Positions 51,730 through 60,361 of a DNA stretch of 64,000 nucleotides are shown one piece after another (the stretch's first letter is position 1; each line of letters starts with the position of its first letter). This DNA comes from DATBVX01 sp963810775 (lineage in GTDB: Bacteria > Pseudomonadota > Gammaproteobacteria > Steroidobacterales > Steroidobacteraceae): the NCBI GenBank assembly GCA_963810775.1, contig CAWEOT010000009.1, forward strand, positions 62,001 to 126,000, written 5' to 3'. The notes under the pieces are model-generated. The model was not told the DNA's origin, ran no database searches, and worked only from the letters and a program-made list of their open reading frames with translations. The position numbers were made by a program, and so were the translations under genes.

Positions 51730-52116
51730 TCAAATTCTCACTCTGCAACGCGGCGGTCGGCTGGCCTCCCTGAGAGGACGCGTCGCCTTAGGCCGCAGTT
51801 TCAACATGCAGGTCAGGTTCGGGCGCGTGCATCGGAAGGAGACACGGTTGCCCGGACCAAGGCCTGCGCCTTGGTCGTGCACTAATCAACTAGAGCTGGG
51901 TGAAGGGCGAGAAGCCTCGAAGAAAGAATTCACGCGGACGCCCGGCGGAAGCATGATGAGGGTACGAACCGGGGCGCGAGCTTACGTGAGCCCCTTGGGG
52001 TTGGCAAATCAGGAAAGCCCCTAATGGCTACGAAATCATGGTTTTGCGACGCAAAACGCGTTTTCAGCCGCTGGCCGGCCTCCTCTATATCTATATAGAG
52101 ACTGGCGGCAGTCCGG
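51730..52116 (-). promoter_or_regulatory. 387-bp structured leader/promoter region of the RRM gene
   Basis: No gene is seen here. On the minus strand it would form a leader of up to about 350 bases before the RRM start. It holds a perfect 9-bp stem (GACCAAGGC at 51855-51863, GCCTTGGTC at 51868-51876). At its far end is an AT-rich 18-bp near-palindrome, CTCTATATCTATATAGAG (52083-52100), which stands out in this GC-rich DNA as a candidate promoter core or operator. Downstream of that lie two C-rich repeats. The RRM ribosome site is weak (GAGTGAG). Confidence 0.4.
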
Positions 52117-52389
52117 TCAGGCGCGCCAGAGCGTCCAGGCACCGATGAGGATGAAGCCGATCCCGGCAACTCGGGTCAGCAGTCGGGTGTCGACGTGCTG
52201 GGCGACGAAGCTGCCGGCAAGCACGCCGATTGCGCATGCCAGCACCAGGCCGGACGCGGAGGCGGCGAACACCAGCGCCTTCGACTGGGGGTTCTGAGCC
52301 GAAAACAGCACGGTCGCGAGCTGGGTCTTGTCGCCGAGCTCGGCGAGAAACACGGTGCCAAAAATCGCTGCCAGGCTCTTGAGGTCCAT
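52117..52389 (-). CDS. UPF0016 / GDT1-family half-size membrane transporter
   Basis: This is a 90-residue protein with three hydrophobic helices and one copy of the family motif ELGDKTQ near residues 17-23 (TVFLAELGDKTQLATVLFSA). Full-size members have two motifs and exchange Ca2+, Mn2+ or H+; half-size members probably work as homo- or heterodimers. No second half-size gene is nearby, so a homodimer is expected. It starts three bases after the speA stop and is likely co-transcribed with it. Confidence 0.8.
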   Translation of the reverse strand: MDLKSLAAIFGTVFLAELGDKTQLATVLFSAQNPQSKALVFAASASGLVLACAIGVLAGSFVAQHVDTRLLTRVAGIGFILIGAWTLWRA

Positions 52390-52392
52390 GCT

Positions 52393-54354
52393 TCAACCGC
52401 CGCCGTCAGGCTCGAGATAGGCGTAGCCGTTGAGCTCGCCTTCGTAAAAGCGCTTCAGCGCCTGGCTCTCGGTGAGCGTCAGGCGGCCCTCACGCACTGC
52501 GCGTTCGCAGTCGCGGGACAGTTTCGGGTGCAGCTCGGCCACGTCGTACTCCATGTACTCGAGGACGCGGTTGGCGGTATCACCCTTGACGATTTCCTCG
52601 ATCCACCAGCCGCCCTCATCGTGCAGGCGGATGTGCACGACGTGCGTATCGCCGAAGAGATTGTGCAAGTCCCCCAGTGTCTCCTGGTACGCACCGACGA
52701 GGAATGCGGCGAGGTAGTAGTCCTCCCCGGGGCGCAGCTCGTGCAGCTCGAGCGTGCGCTTCACGTCGCGCGGGCTCACGAAGCGGTCGATCTTGCCGTC
52801 CGAGTCACACGTGATATCAGCGAGCACGCCGCTGCGCGTCGGGCGCTCATCCAGCCGATGAATCGGCATGATCGGAAACAGTTGGCCGATCGCCCAGCTG
52901 TCGGGGAGCGACTGGAAGACCGAGAAGTTGCAGAAGTAGGTGTCGCTCAGGATGGACTCGAGGCCGTCGAGTTCTTCCGGGACCACACTCAGCTTACGGC
53001 AGTAATCGCGCACCTTGGCGCAGGTCGCCCAGTACAGCCGCTCGGCGAGCCCGCGAAATTCGAGGCTCAGGTAGCCGAGATTGAACATTTGCAGTGCCTG
53101 CTCGCGCGCCTGAAGCGCATCGTGATAGCACTCGACCAGGCGCCGCTCGCTCACCGTGCGGTAGGCCTCGAACAAGTCGTGCACCGGCTGCGGGATGTCG
53201 TTATCGCCGTTGTAGTCCTCGCTCACCTTGCCGGCGACGCGGAACTGGTCGAGCGCCGAGTAGCCGAGCGTATTGAAGATGAGCACGCTGTGGTGGGCGG
53301 CAATCGCGCGACCGGACTCGCTGATGATCATGGGATGCGGAATGTCGCGCGCATCGCACACGCTCCCGATGCGATACACAACATCGCTCGCGTATTCGTT
53401 GAGCGTGTAGTTCACCGAGGATTCGTAGTTGGTGCCGCTGCCGTCGTAATCGACGCCGAGGCCGCCGCCGACATCGATGTATTGCAGCCCCGCGCCCATC
53501 AGCTTGAGCTCGGCATATACGTGCGCCAGCTCGTTGATCGAATCCTTCACGCGGCGGATGTCCTGCAGCTGGCTGCCTGGATGGCAATGCACGAGCTGCA
53601 GGCAATCGAGCATGCCGGCGCGCTTCAGGGTCTCGAACAGCTCGAGGATCTCGGTGATGAAGAGGCCAAACTTCGACTTCTCGCCGGCTGACTCGCGCCA
53701 CCGCCCCGCGCCTTCGCTCGCCAGTTTCACGCGCACGCCCATCTTCGGTCGGACCTGGTAACGCTCGGCGTGTTTGAGGATCAGCGCCAGCTCGGAAAAA
53801 TTCTCGACCACCGGGATGATGATGCGGCCGAGCTTGGCGGCGAGGATCACGGCTTCAATGTAGCTGTCATCCTTGAACCCGTTGCAGATGATGACGCGCT
53901 CCGAATCTCCTTCGGTCATCGCCATCACGGCAAGCAGCTCCGGCTTCGAACCGACTTCAAGGCCAAAACCGAACTGCGCGCCGTAGCGGTACACCTCTTC
54001 GACGACGAGGCGCTGCTGATTGACCTTGATCGGGAACACCGCAGCGTAGCGATTCTTGTAGTCGTTCTCCGCGATCGCATTGGCGAACGCGTCGTGCAGG
54101 TGGCGCAGACGGTGGGCGAGAATGTCGGAGAACCGCACCACGAGTGGCGTGCGCAGATCGCGCGCCTGCAGGCCTTCGACCACTTCGAGCAGGTCGATCT
54201 CGCGTTCCGGGCGCGTGTCGGGCCGCACCACCACGTGGCCGGCCGCATTGATGCCGAAGTATCCGGAACCCCAAGCCTGCACCTGGTACAACTCGAGCGA
54301 ATCCTCGATCTTCCAGGTCTGGCCCGGCGCGGCCTTCTTGACGGCGTTATCCAC
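52393..54354 (-). CDS. speA: Biosynthetic arginine decarboxylase
   Basis: This 653-residue PLP enzyme converts arginine to agmatine, the first step of the agmatine route to putrescine. The PLP lysine is in AAVFPIKVNQQRLVVEEVYR. Other fold-III motifs are GFGLEVGSKPELLAVMAMTE, VHCHPGSQLQDIRRVKDSIN, YIDVGGGLGVDYDGSGTNYE and the C-terminal FQSLPDSWAIGQLFPIMPIH. Length matches SpeA (about 630-660). The homospermidine synthase gene 1.8 kb away suggests that the putrescine made from agmatine feeds homospermidine; agmatine-processing genes are not in the window. Confidence 0.94.
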   Translation of the reverse strand: MDNAVKKAAPGQTWKIEDSLELYQVQAWGSGYFGINAAGHVVVRPDTRPEREIDLLEVVEGLQARDLRTPLVVRFSDILAHRLRHLHDAFANAIAENDYKNRYAAVFPIKVNQQRLVVEEVYRYGAQFGFGLEVGSKPELLAVMAMTEGDSERVIICNGFKDDSYIEAVILAAKLGRIIIPVVENFSELALILKHAERYQVRPKMGVRVKLASEGAGRWRESAGEKSKFGLFITEILELFETLKRAGMLDCLQLVHCHPGSQLQDIRRVKDSINELAHVYAELKLMGAGLQYIDVGGGLGVDYDGSGTNYESSVNYTLNEYASDVVYRIGSVCDARDIPHPMIISESGRAIAAHHSVLIFNTLGYSALDQFRVAGKVSEDYNGDNDIPQPVHDLFEAYRTVSERRLVECYHDALQAREQALQMFNLGYLSLEFRGLAERLYWATCAKVRDYCRKLSVVPEELDGLESILSDTYFCNFSVFQSLPDSWAIGQLFPIMPIHRLDERPTRSGVLADITCDSDGKIDRFVSPRDVKRTLELHELRPGEDYYLAAFLVGAYQETLGDLHNLFGDTHVVHIRLHDEGGWWIEEIVKGDTANRVLEYMEYDVAELHPKLSRDCERAVREGRLTLTESQALKRFYEGELNGYAYLEPDGGG

Positions 54355-54435
54355 GATTGCCGATTACACCTCGGGCGGGCCCGAAAAAGTTGCGCGCACG
54401 ATAGCAAAATGTGGAGAGAAGTAAATTACGAATCG

Positions 54436-55293
54436 CTATCCGCTCTCGCTGCCCGTCGCAATCGGCCGCCTGGCGTCGCGGATCCATTCGCTCCAGGAAC
54501 CCGGATACAGGCGCGCGCCTGAGAACCCCGCGATCTGCAGTGCCAGCAGGTCATGGCACGCCGTGACCCCTGAACCGCACATCGTCACAACTCGATCCGC
54601 CGACGCGTCGGCAAGCGTCTTCGACCAGCGTTCACGTAGGACGTGCGCCGGGAGAAAGCGGCGCTCGGCGTCGAGATTGGACATGAACGGGTGATTGCGT
54701 GCCCCCGGGATGTGGCCAGCTACCGGATCGAGCGTCTCATTCTGACCGGCGAAACGATCGGCGCTGCGGGCATCGACCAGCACGACCGATCGATCCGCGA
54801 GTGCAGGAACGAGCTCATCGAGCGTCACCGCCTGTTCGGCGCGGGGGCGGGCCACGAAAGTCGCGGGTGCAGCTCGCCGTTCGTCGGTCTCCAGCGGTAA
54901 CCCCGCGGCGAGCCACGCCTTGAGCCCACCGTTGAGCACCGCGGCCGCCTCGTGGCCGACCCAGTGCAGCATCCACCAGAGACGCGCCGCGATCGCGCCA
55001 CCGGCATCGTCGTACGCGATGACCTGCGAGCGCGCATCGATTCCCCAGGCTCCGAGCCGTCGCGCAAATTCTTCCAGAGGCGGCAGAGGATGCCGGCCGG
55101 TGCTCGGCGTGATGGAGCCGGACAGATCCTGATTCAGATGCGCATAACGAGCACCCGGAATATGCCCGGATCGGTACTGTTCGTAACCGGCGCCCGGGTT
55201 CGCCAGGTCGAAGCGGCAATCGACGATCGCCCAACGCGGATCGCCGAGGTGTCGCGCGACCTCGGCCGGCTCGATGACAGTGGTGAAGCTCAT
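54436..55293 (-). CDS. sseA: 3-mercaptopyruvate sulfurtransferase
   Basis: This 285-residue protein has two rhodanese domains. The active cysteine is Cys239 in MCGSGVTACHDLLAL; the loop CGSGVTA is that of mercaptopyruvate sulfurtransferase rather than thiosulfate sulfurtransferase. Other motifs are WAIVDCRFDLANPGAGYEQY, GHIPGARYAHLNQDLSG and DARSADRFAGQNETLDPVAG. It moves sulfur from 3-mercaptopyruvate to a thiol or cyanide and can yield sulfide or persulfide. Cytoplasmic. Divergent from the GST gene that follows, with a 59-base gap holding both promoters. Confidence 0.9.
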   Translation of the reverse strand: MSFTTVIEPAEVARHLGDPRWAIVDCRFDLANPGAGYEQYRSGHIPGARYAHLNQDLSGSITPSTGRHPLPPLEEFARRLGAWGIDARSQVIAYDDAGGAIAARLWWMLHWVGHEAAAVLNGGLKAWLAAGLPLETDERRAAPATFVARPRAEQAVTLDELVPALADRSVVLVDARSADRFAGQNETLDPVAGHIPGARNHPFMSNLDAERRFLPAHVLRERWSKTLADASADRVVTMCGSGVTACHDLLALQIAGFSGARLYPGSWSEWIRDARRPIATGSESG

Positions 55294-55352
55294 GCGGGGA
55301 TTCTACAATCCTTGCGCTGCCGTGATCGCGGCGCTCGAAAGCGGAACTGACC

Positions 55353-56027
55353 TTGGCACTCGAGCTCTACTGGGGAAGCGGGAGTCCGTACTCCTGGCGC
55401 GTCATGCTCGCACTCGAGCACAAGCGCCTTCCTTTTGTCTCGCACCTGCTCGAACTCTCGCGCCAGGAACATAAGGCGCCCCACATGCTCAAGCTTAACC
55501 CTCGCGGGCAGCTGCCGGTGCTCAAGGATGGCGACTACGTGTGTTTCGAGTCACTCGCCATTCTCTACTACCTCGATCTGAAGTACCCGGACCCTCCACT
55601 CTTCGGTCGCAGCCCCGAAGAGGCCGGCACGATCATGCGCGTGATCTGCGAATACCAGAACAACGCGGAACCGGAACTGATGAAGATCGTGCGTGCGGTG
55701 TTCACCGGCAAGGTGAGGGAGCGGATCGAAGAAGTCACGGATGCCATGCACACGCTCGCAAACGAGGCGCGCGTCATCGAAGGACGGCTGAGCAAGTCCG
55801 AGTGGATCGTGGGCGAACACGTTTCGGCGCTCGATTTCGTGGTGTTTCCGGGGATCCAGTTGTTGTTGCGAGCACTCAATCGCGACGAGGCGGCGGAGCT
55901 GCGCTCACGTTTTCTGCCGATGGCATTCAACTATCCTTCCCTTGCACGCTGGATTTCACGCGTCGAAGCGCTACCTGGCTACGACCGCACCTATCCGCCA
56001 CATTGGCGCAGCCCACCCGCCGCGTGA
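55353..56027 (+). CDS. Glutathione S-transferase family protein
   Basis: This 224-residue protein has a thioredoxin-fold domain (ELYWGSGSPYSWRVMLALEH, Ser/Tyr catalytic region) with GQLPVLKDGDYVCFESLAIL for glutathione binding, and a helical C-terminal domain (EWIVGEHVSALDFVVFPGIQ). The TTG at 55353 begins a family-like N terminus and no ATG is near. It is unrelated in detail to the GST at 41.1 kb. Substrate unknown; detoxification or isomerisation is likely. Confidence 0.85.
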   Translation: MALELYWGSGSPYSWRVMLALEHKRLPFVSHLLELSRQEHKAPHMLKLNPRGQLPVLKDGDYVCFESLAILYYLDLKYPDPPLFGRSPEEAGTIMRVICEYQNNAEPELMKIVRAVFTGKVRERIEEVTDAMHTLANEARVIEGRLSKSEWIVGEHVSALDFVVFPGIQLLLRALNRDEAAELRSRFLPMAFNYPSLARWISRVEALPGYDRTYPPHWRSPPAA

Positions 56028-56127
56028 CGGTTGCGTCGTCGCGTGGCGACGCATTTGCGTGCCGGCCACTCAACGGGCACGATGCGCTTCGAGCTAATGC
56101 GGATGGGCAAACGGATACCGATTCATC

Positions 56128-57549
56128 ATGAGTGAACACCAGATCCATGTGGATTTTCCCGGGCGCATCGTCCTCATCGGCTTCGGCAGCATCGGGCAAG
56201 GTGTCCTGCCGCTGATCCTGCGACACATCGGCGGTGTGAAGCCGGAGCACATCACTATCATCACGGCGGACGATGAGGGCCGGCAGGAAGCCGAGCAGTT
56301 CGGAATCAAGTTCGTGAACCAACCGTTGACGCGCGATAACTTCAAGCGCGTGCTCGATCCATTGGTCGGTCGCGGCGATTTCCTGCTCAACGTCTCGGTC
56401 GATGTTTCCACGATGGCACTGGTGAAGTTCTGCGCGGAAAAAGGCGCGCTTTACCTCGATACGTGCATCGAACCCTGGCCGGGCGGCTACACCGACCCGA
56501 CGATCCCGGTGTCCCGGCGCACCAACTACGCATTGCGCGAAGAGGCGCTGATGCTGCGCAAGGGGAATACGCGCGCTCCAACCGCGGTGGTGACGCATGG
56601 CGCAAATCCAGGTCTGGTCTCGCACTTCGTCAAGCAGGCACTCATCAACATCGCGGCGGACACGGGTGTGAACGTCGCAACTCCATCCTCGCGCGAGGAA
56701 TGGGGCAAGCTTGCGCAGACCCTCGGCATCAAGGTGATCCACATTGCCGAACGCGACACGCAGATCTCGAACCGGCCCAAGCAGCCCAATGAATTCGTCA
56801 ATACCTGGTCCGTCGATGGATTCGTGAGTGAAGGTTCGCAGCCGGCCGAGCTCGGCTGGGGCACGCACGAGCGTAATTTCCCGCGCGATGGTGCGCGCCA
56901 CGATTTCGGCTGCCAGTCAGCGATCTATCTGAATGTACCCGGCGCCGCGACCCGGGTGCGCACCTGGACGCCGCTCGCCGGCCATTTCCACGGCTTTCTG
57001 ATCACGCACGGCGAATCGATTTCCATCTCCGACTATTTCTCGGTGCACGACGGAATGAGCGTCGCGTATCGACCCACGGTGCACTACGCCTATCACCCGT
57101 GCGATAACGCAGTGCTCTCGGTACACGAGTTCGCTGGCCGGAACTGGCGGCTGCAAGATCACAAACGCATCATGATGGGCGACATCGTTTCGGGCATCGA
57201 TGAGCTCGGCGTGTTGCTCGCGGGGCATAAGAAGAATGCGTACTGGTATGGTTCGCAGCTCTCGATCGACGAAGCACGCCGGCTGGCGCCCTTCAACAAC
57301 GCTACCAGCCTGCAGGTGACGGTCGCGTGTCTCTCCGGGATGGTTTGGGCGATCGAGAACCCGAGTCAGGGCCTGGTCGAGCCCGACGAAATTGACTTCA
57401 AGCGCAATCTCGAAGTCTGCATGCCATATCTCGGTCCGGTGGTAGGGCAGTACACAGAGTGGAATCCGCTGCACGATCGTGGTCGGTTGTTTGTCGAGGA
57501 TCTCGACGCCACCGATCCTTGGCAGTTCAAGAACGTTCGCGTTCTTTAG
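56128..57549 (+). CDS. hss: Homospermidine synthase
   Basis: This 473-residue NAD-dependent enzyme makes sym-homospermidine from putrescine (and spermidine where present). The Rossmann start is RIVLIGFGSIGQGVLPLILR. Family motifs are FLLNVSVDVSTMALVKFCAE, YLDTCIEPWPGGYTDPTIPV, VVTHGANPGLVSHFVKQALI, and the C-terminal MVWAIENPSQGLVEPDEIDF. Length matches bacterial HSS (about 470-480). With speA close by it suggests homospermidine as a main polyamine. The gene is followed by two palindromic elements before the convergent TlpA-like gene. Confidence 0.93.
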   Translation: MSEHQIHVDFPGRIVLIGFGSIGQGVLPLILRHIGGVKPEHITIITADDEGRQEAEQFGIKFVNQPLTRDNFKRVLDPLVGRGDFLLNVSVDVSTMALVKFCAEKGALYLDTCIEPWPGGYTDPTIPVSRRTNYALREEALMLRKGNTRAPTAVVTHGANPGLVSHFVKQALINIAADTGVNVATPSSREEWGKLAQTLGIKVIHIAERDTQISNRPKQPNEFVNTWSVDGFVSEGSQPAELGWGTHERNFPRDGARHDFGCQSAIYLNVPGAATRVRTWTPLAGHFHGFLITHGESISISDYFSVHDGMSVAYRPTVHYAYHPCDNAVLSVHEFAGRNWRLQDHKRIMMGDIVSGIDELGVLLAGHKKNAYWYGSQLSIDEARRLAPFNNATSLQVTVACLSGMVWAIENPSQGLVEPDEIDFKRNLEVCMPYLGPVVGQYTEWNPLHDRGRLFVEDLDATDPWQFKNVRVL

Positions 57550-57568
57550 TCGCGCAGTCCCGGGCGGC

Positions 57569-57682
57569 CGTCGGGTGACAAACCGTGCCGACAGCGCCGG
57601 ATCACGACCGCCGTTAGCAGGATCCTGAAAGTCACACCCGCAAACATTGGTAGCCGGCGCCGTCGGCAGGTGTCACCCAACG
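57569..57682. repeat. About 114-bp imperfect palindrome after hss
   Basis: Arms 57569-57598 and 57656-57682 are inverted copies with small gaps: GGGTGACA...TGCCGACAGCGCC against GGCGCCGTCGGCAGGTGTCACCC. It lies 20 bases after the hss stop and may act as its terminator or be a decayed palindromic repeat. Confidence 0.5.
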
Positions 57683-57739
57683 TCCACCCGCTTCTGCGCG
57701 CCGACGGTGAGGAAGCAGACGGCTGCGCCTCTTTCGGCT

Positions 57740-57981
57740 AGAGCAGGACGATCTGGTTGCTGGGGGGATATGCCTCGGACTCGTGTAGCGAATGCCCTCT
57801 GTCCGGGCGATCAGCGATCAGACCGGATTCACTGCTGGCAAGCTGCCCTATCGGCGTCTGATCGCCGCCCGGACTGAGGGTTCGCGCGCGACCTTGAGCG
57901 TTCCTCGCTCAAGTGTCGTCGCTGCGCATTCGCTCCACGAGCCCGAGGCATATCCCCCCAGCGACCAGGGCGGACTGCTCT
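57740..57981. repeat. 242-bp long-stem palindromic element
   Basis: Arms 57753-57795 and 57926-57968 (43 bp) are inverted copies with three mismatches; weaker pairing extends out to 57740 and 57981, and the inner GTCCGGGC...GATCAG arms also pair. The side loop holds an 8-bp hairpin (CTTGAGCG/CGCTCAAG). Almost the whole element can fold on itself. Its right end meets the stop codon of the TlpA-like gene. Confidence 0.7.
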
Positions 57982-58538
57982 TACTCCTCAATGAGCTTCG
58001 CGATCAGCGCCTCGATCTTGCGCGCCCGCGCATCGTCGGCATGCGTTTCGCCGACGAACCGCCCGCGCACCCGGCCTTGCTTGTCGATGACGTAGTAGGC
58101 GGGCCAGTACTGGTTGTCGAGGGCTTTCCAATAGGAGAAGTCGTTGTCGAGCATCACCGGATGCTTGAGGCCGAATTCCTTCACCTTGGCGACCACGTTG
58201 TCCCGCACTTGCTCGTTTGGAAACTCGGGGCTGTGCACACCGACGAGCGATAAGCCCTGCGGGCCGAATTTCGCCTCGACGCCTTTGAGCCAGGGGAACG
58301 AGTGGAAGCAGTTCCAGCACTCGAACGCCCAAACATCGATGAGCAGTACGCGACCGCGGAAGCTCTCGAGCTTGAGCGGTGGTGAATTGATCCAGTCCGC
58401 GGTGGCCGTGTGCGTGAACTCGGGCGCCCGCTCATCAGGCAGTGCCGCATTGGCGCCGCTGAGCAGGCAGATCGCGAGGAGCGTGCCCGATACTCGGGTG
58501 ACGGCGTGAACGATCGACTGAATTGGATGTGTGCTCAT
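57981..58538 (-). CDS. Exported TlpA/thioredoxin-like protein
   Basis: This protein of about 185 residues has a signal peptide (VHAVTRVSGTLLAICLLSGA ending near ANA) and a thioredoxin fold with the redox pair CWNC in DVWAFECWNCFHSFPWLKGV, plus cis-Pro in NQYWPAYYVIDKQGRVRGRF. The DipZ/TlpA-like group works in periplasmic thiol-disulfide exchange, for example reducing cytochrome c apoproteins; W-N in the motif is less common than GP or EP. Starts at 58538 or 58544 are equally possible; a far upstream start reads through greB antisense and is rejected. It may be co-transcribed with greB. Confidence 0.82.
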   Translation of the reverse strand: MSTHPIQSIVHAVTRVSGTLLAICLLSGANAALPDERAPEFTHTATADWINSPPLKLESFRGRVLLIDVWAFECWNCFHSFPWLKGVEAKFGPQGLSLVGVHSPEFPNEQVRDNVVAKVKEFGLKHPVMLDNDFSYWKALDNQYWPAYYVIDKQGRVRGRFVGETHADDARARKIEALIAKLIEE

Positions 58539-58566
58539 GACCATCAAGACCCGATGAGGCGGCGCA

Positions 58567-59079
58567 TTATTTCGCGGGCCGCTCGCCATACACGACTTCG
58601 AGCACCACGAAGGAGCGGGTGCCGCCGGGCAGATCCACGCTGACCTCATCGTCGACGGTCTTGCGCAGCAGCACCCTGCCGAGCGGCGAGTCCATGCTGA
58701 TGTAGTCAGACGCGAGATCGAACTCATCAGGGCCAACGATTCTCAGGCAACGCTCGGTGCCGTTGTCCTCTTGCACTCGCACCCACGCACCAAAGAACAC
58801 GCGGCGCGGGTCGCTCGGTGGATGGTCGACCACCACGATTCCGTCGAGGCGCTTGCGCAGGAAGCGCACCCGGCGATCGATCTCGCGCAATTGCCGTTTT
58901 CCATAGATGTACTCGGCATTCTCGGAGCGATCGCCTTGTGCCGCCGCCGCCGCCACGGAAGCGGTCACCTGTGGCCGCTGGACACGCCACAGGTAATCCA
59001 ATTCCTCACGCAGGCGTTTCGCGCCTTCGGGCGTGATGTATTTCGAGCCCGCAGGTTGCGGTGCACGGTAGCGTCCCAT
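58567..59079 (-). CDS. greB: Transcription elongation factor GreB
   Basis: This 170-residue factor stimulates RNA cleavage by backtracked RNA polymerase. The N-terminal coiled coil (GAKRLREELDYLWRVQRPQV to DRSENAEYIYGKRQLREIDR) has the acidic tip residues in GDRSENAEY. The C-terminal FKBP-like domain contains VFFGAWVRVQEDNGTERCLR and DSPLGRVLLRKTVDDEVSVD. The tyrosine- and arginine-rich pattern YGKRQLREIDRRVRFLRKRL marks GreB rather than GreA. Slightly longer than the E. coli protein (158). Confidence 0.93.
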   Translation of the reverse strand: MGRYRAPQPAGSKYITPEGAKRLREELDYLWRVQRPQVTASVAAAAAQGDRSENAEYIYGKRQLREIDRRVRFLRKRLDGIVVVDHPPSDPRRVFFGAWVRVQEDNGTERCLRIVGPDEFDLASDYISMDSPLGRVLLRKTVDDEVSVDLPGGTRSFVVLEVVYGERPAK

Positions 59080-59224
59080 TACGGCTCAGCTCCGGTGTCG
59101 ACGGTCCCGGAATACGGCCGGACCGTACCGGGATCTTGATTCGGGGCTAAAAACTCCTGCATCGCCAATGATTTGTGCATCCGATCACAGTTTTGACTTA
59201 AGCGCGTCTCTAATCTCACCCGCC

Positions 59225-59419
59225 ATGGGCGTCAAGTACTACACACACTTCGTGATGAATGACCAGCCCGAAAGGATGAACGAGTTCACCGGCGTGGTGG
59301 AGCTCAATCGCACACCGCGCGCCGCGCACGACTTGAAGGACATCGCGGCGATCCTGGCCCGCAGCCTCGATCTCGAGACGGATGACATCCAGATCCTGGA
59401 CTGGGCGCGCCTGCACTGA
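59225..59419 (+). CDS. Small conserved protein of unknown function
   Basis: This is a 64-residue soluble protein, MGVKYYTHFVMNDQPERMNE onward, with GVVELNRTPRAAHDLKDIAA and an acidic LETDDIQILDWARLH end. The start at ATG 59225 is chosen over 59168 because it gives a compact protein and the upstream residues look non-coding. A clear intrinsic terminator follows, which supports it as a real, separately transcribed gene. No family was recognised. Confidence 0.65.
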   Translation: MGVKYYTHFVMNDQPERMNEFTGVVELNRTPRAAHDLKDIAAILARSLDLETDDIQILDWARLH

Positions 59420-59465
59420 ATCCCCTAGCGGACTTTCCTTCCCTTCATCAAAGTCCGCTTCTCTG

Positions 59466-59496
59466 AACCCCAGACCAAAAGTCTGGGGTTTTTTTT
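59466..59496 (+). terminator. Intrinsic terminator
   Basis: AACCCCAGAC (59466-59475) and GTCTGGGGTT (59481-59490) form a 10-bp stem with a 5-base loop, followed by a run of T to 59496. It lies 47 bases after the small gene's stop. Confidence 0.9.
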
Positions 59497-59514
59497 GAGC
59501 TACGCTTCACCTCC

Positions 59515-60267
59515 ATGGCGAGCGGCTCGTTCAAGGACCATTTCTCCGGGCACTCGAGTTCCTACGCTGCGTACCGTCCCGGCTATCCAGCGGAGCTCTT
59601 CGCCCAGCTCGCCGCTCTGAGCACGCAGCGGCAACGCGCCTGGGATTGCGCCACCGGCAACGGGCAGGCGGCCATCGGCCTGGCAGATCATTTCGCTCAC
59701 ATCGTTGCGACAGACGCGAGCGTCAAGCAGCTCGGCAGTCGGCGCGAACATGCGCGCATCGACTATTGCGCGGCTTTGGCAGAGGCAGCCCCCCTAGCTG
59801 ACGCCTGTTGCGACCTCGTGACCGTGGCGCAGTCGGTTCACTGGTTTCAGTTCGAGCGCTTCTACGCCGAAGCGCGCCGCGTGCTGAAACCTGGCGGTGC
59901 AATCGCGCTCTGGACTTACGCGACGTTTCGCATTCAAGCCGACATCGATGAGCCGCTCGGTCATTTCTACAACGATATCGTCGGGCCATACTGGCCCCCG
60001 GAGCGGCACTACGTCGAAGCGGGGTACCGCACGATTCCATTCCCGTTCGATGAGCTGCAACTGGCGCCAATCGTTCTCGAGACGCGCTGGAGCTTGGATC
60101 ACGTGATGAACTACGTCGGGACGTGGTCGGCCGTGCAGCGCTATCGGCAAGCGCAGGGCTCGGATCCGTTGCCCGGATTGCGCACGGAGCTCGAGCCCCT
60201 TTGGGGCGCGCCGGCGACGATCCGCCTGGTGAGCTGGCCACTGCACATGCGCGTCGGCCGCATCTGA
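59515..60267 (+). CDS. Class I SAM-dependent methyltransferase
   Basis: This 250-residue cytoplasmic enzyme has the opening FKDHFSGHSSSYAAYRPGYP, typical of the ubiquinone/trans-aconitate-like group, motif I RAWDCATGNGQAAIGLADHF, the acidic loop IVATDASVKQL, motif IV CCDLVTVAQSVHWFQFERFY and ARRVLKPGGAIALWTY. The substrate is unknown; the group includes methyltransferases acting on small carboxylic acids. The start lies 18 bases after the terminator. The stop is 94 bases from the M13 gene. Confidence 0.85.
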   Translation: MASGSFKDHFSGHSSSYAAYRPGYPAELFAQLAALSTQRQRAWDCATGNGQAAIGLADHFAHIVATDASVKQLGSRREHARIDYCAALAEAAPLADACCDLVTVAQSVHWFQFERFYAEARRVLKPGGAIALWTYATFRIQADIDEPLGHFYNDIVGPYWPPERHYVEAGYRTIPFPFDELQLAPIVLETRWSLDHVMNYVGTWSAVQRYRQAQGSDPLPGLRTELEPLWGAPATIRLVSWPLHMRVGRI

Positions 60268-60361
60268 CCTTCCAGCCGAGTTCGAATATACTGCGCGCCC
60301 CTTTATTTTCCCGGCCGGCGGCCGCACAGGTATCCGGCTTGAATCCCAGGCCCTCACCCAA

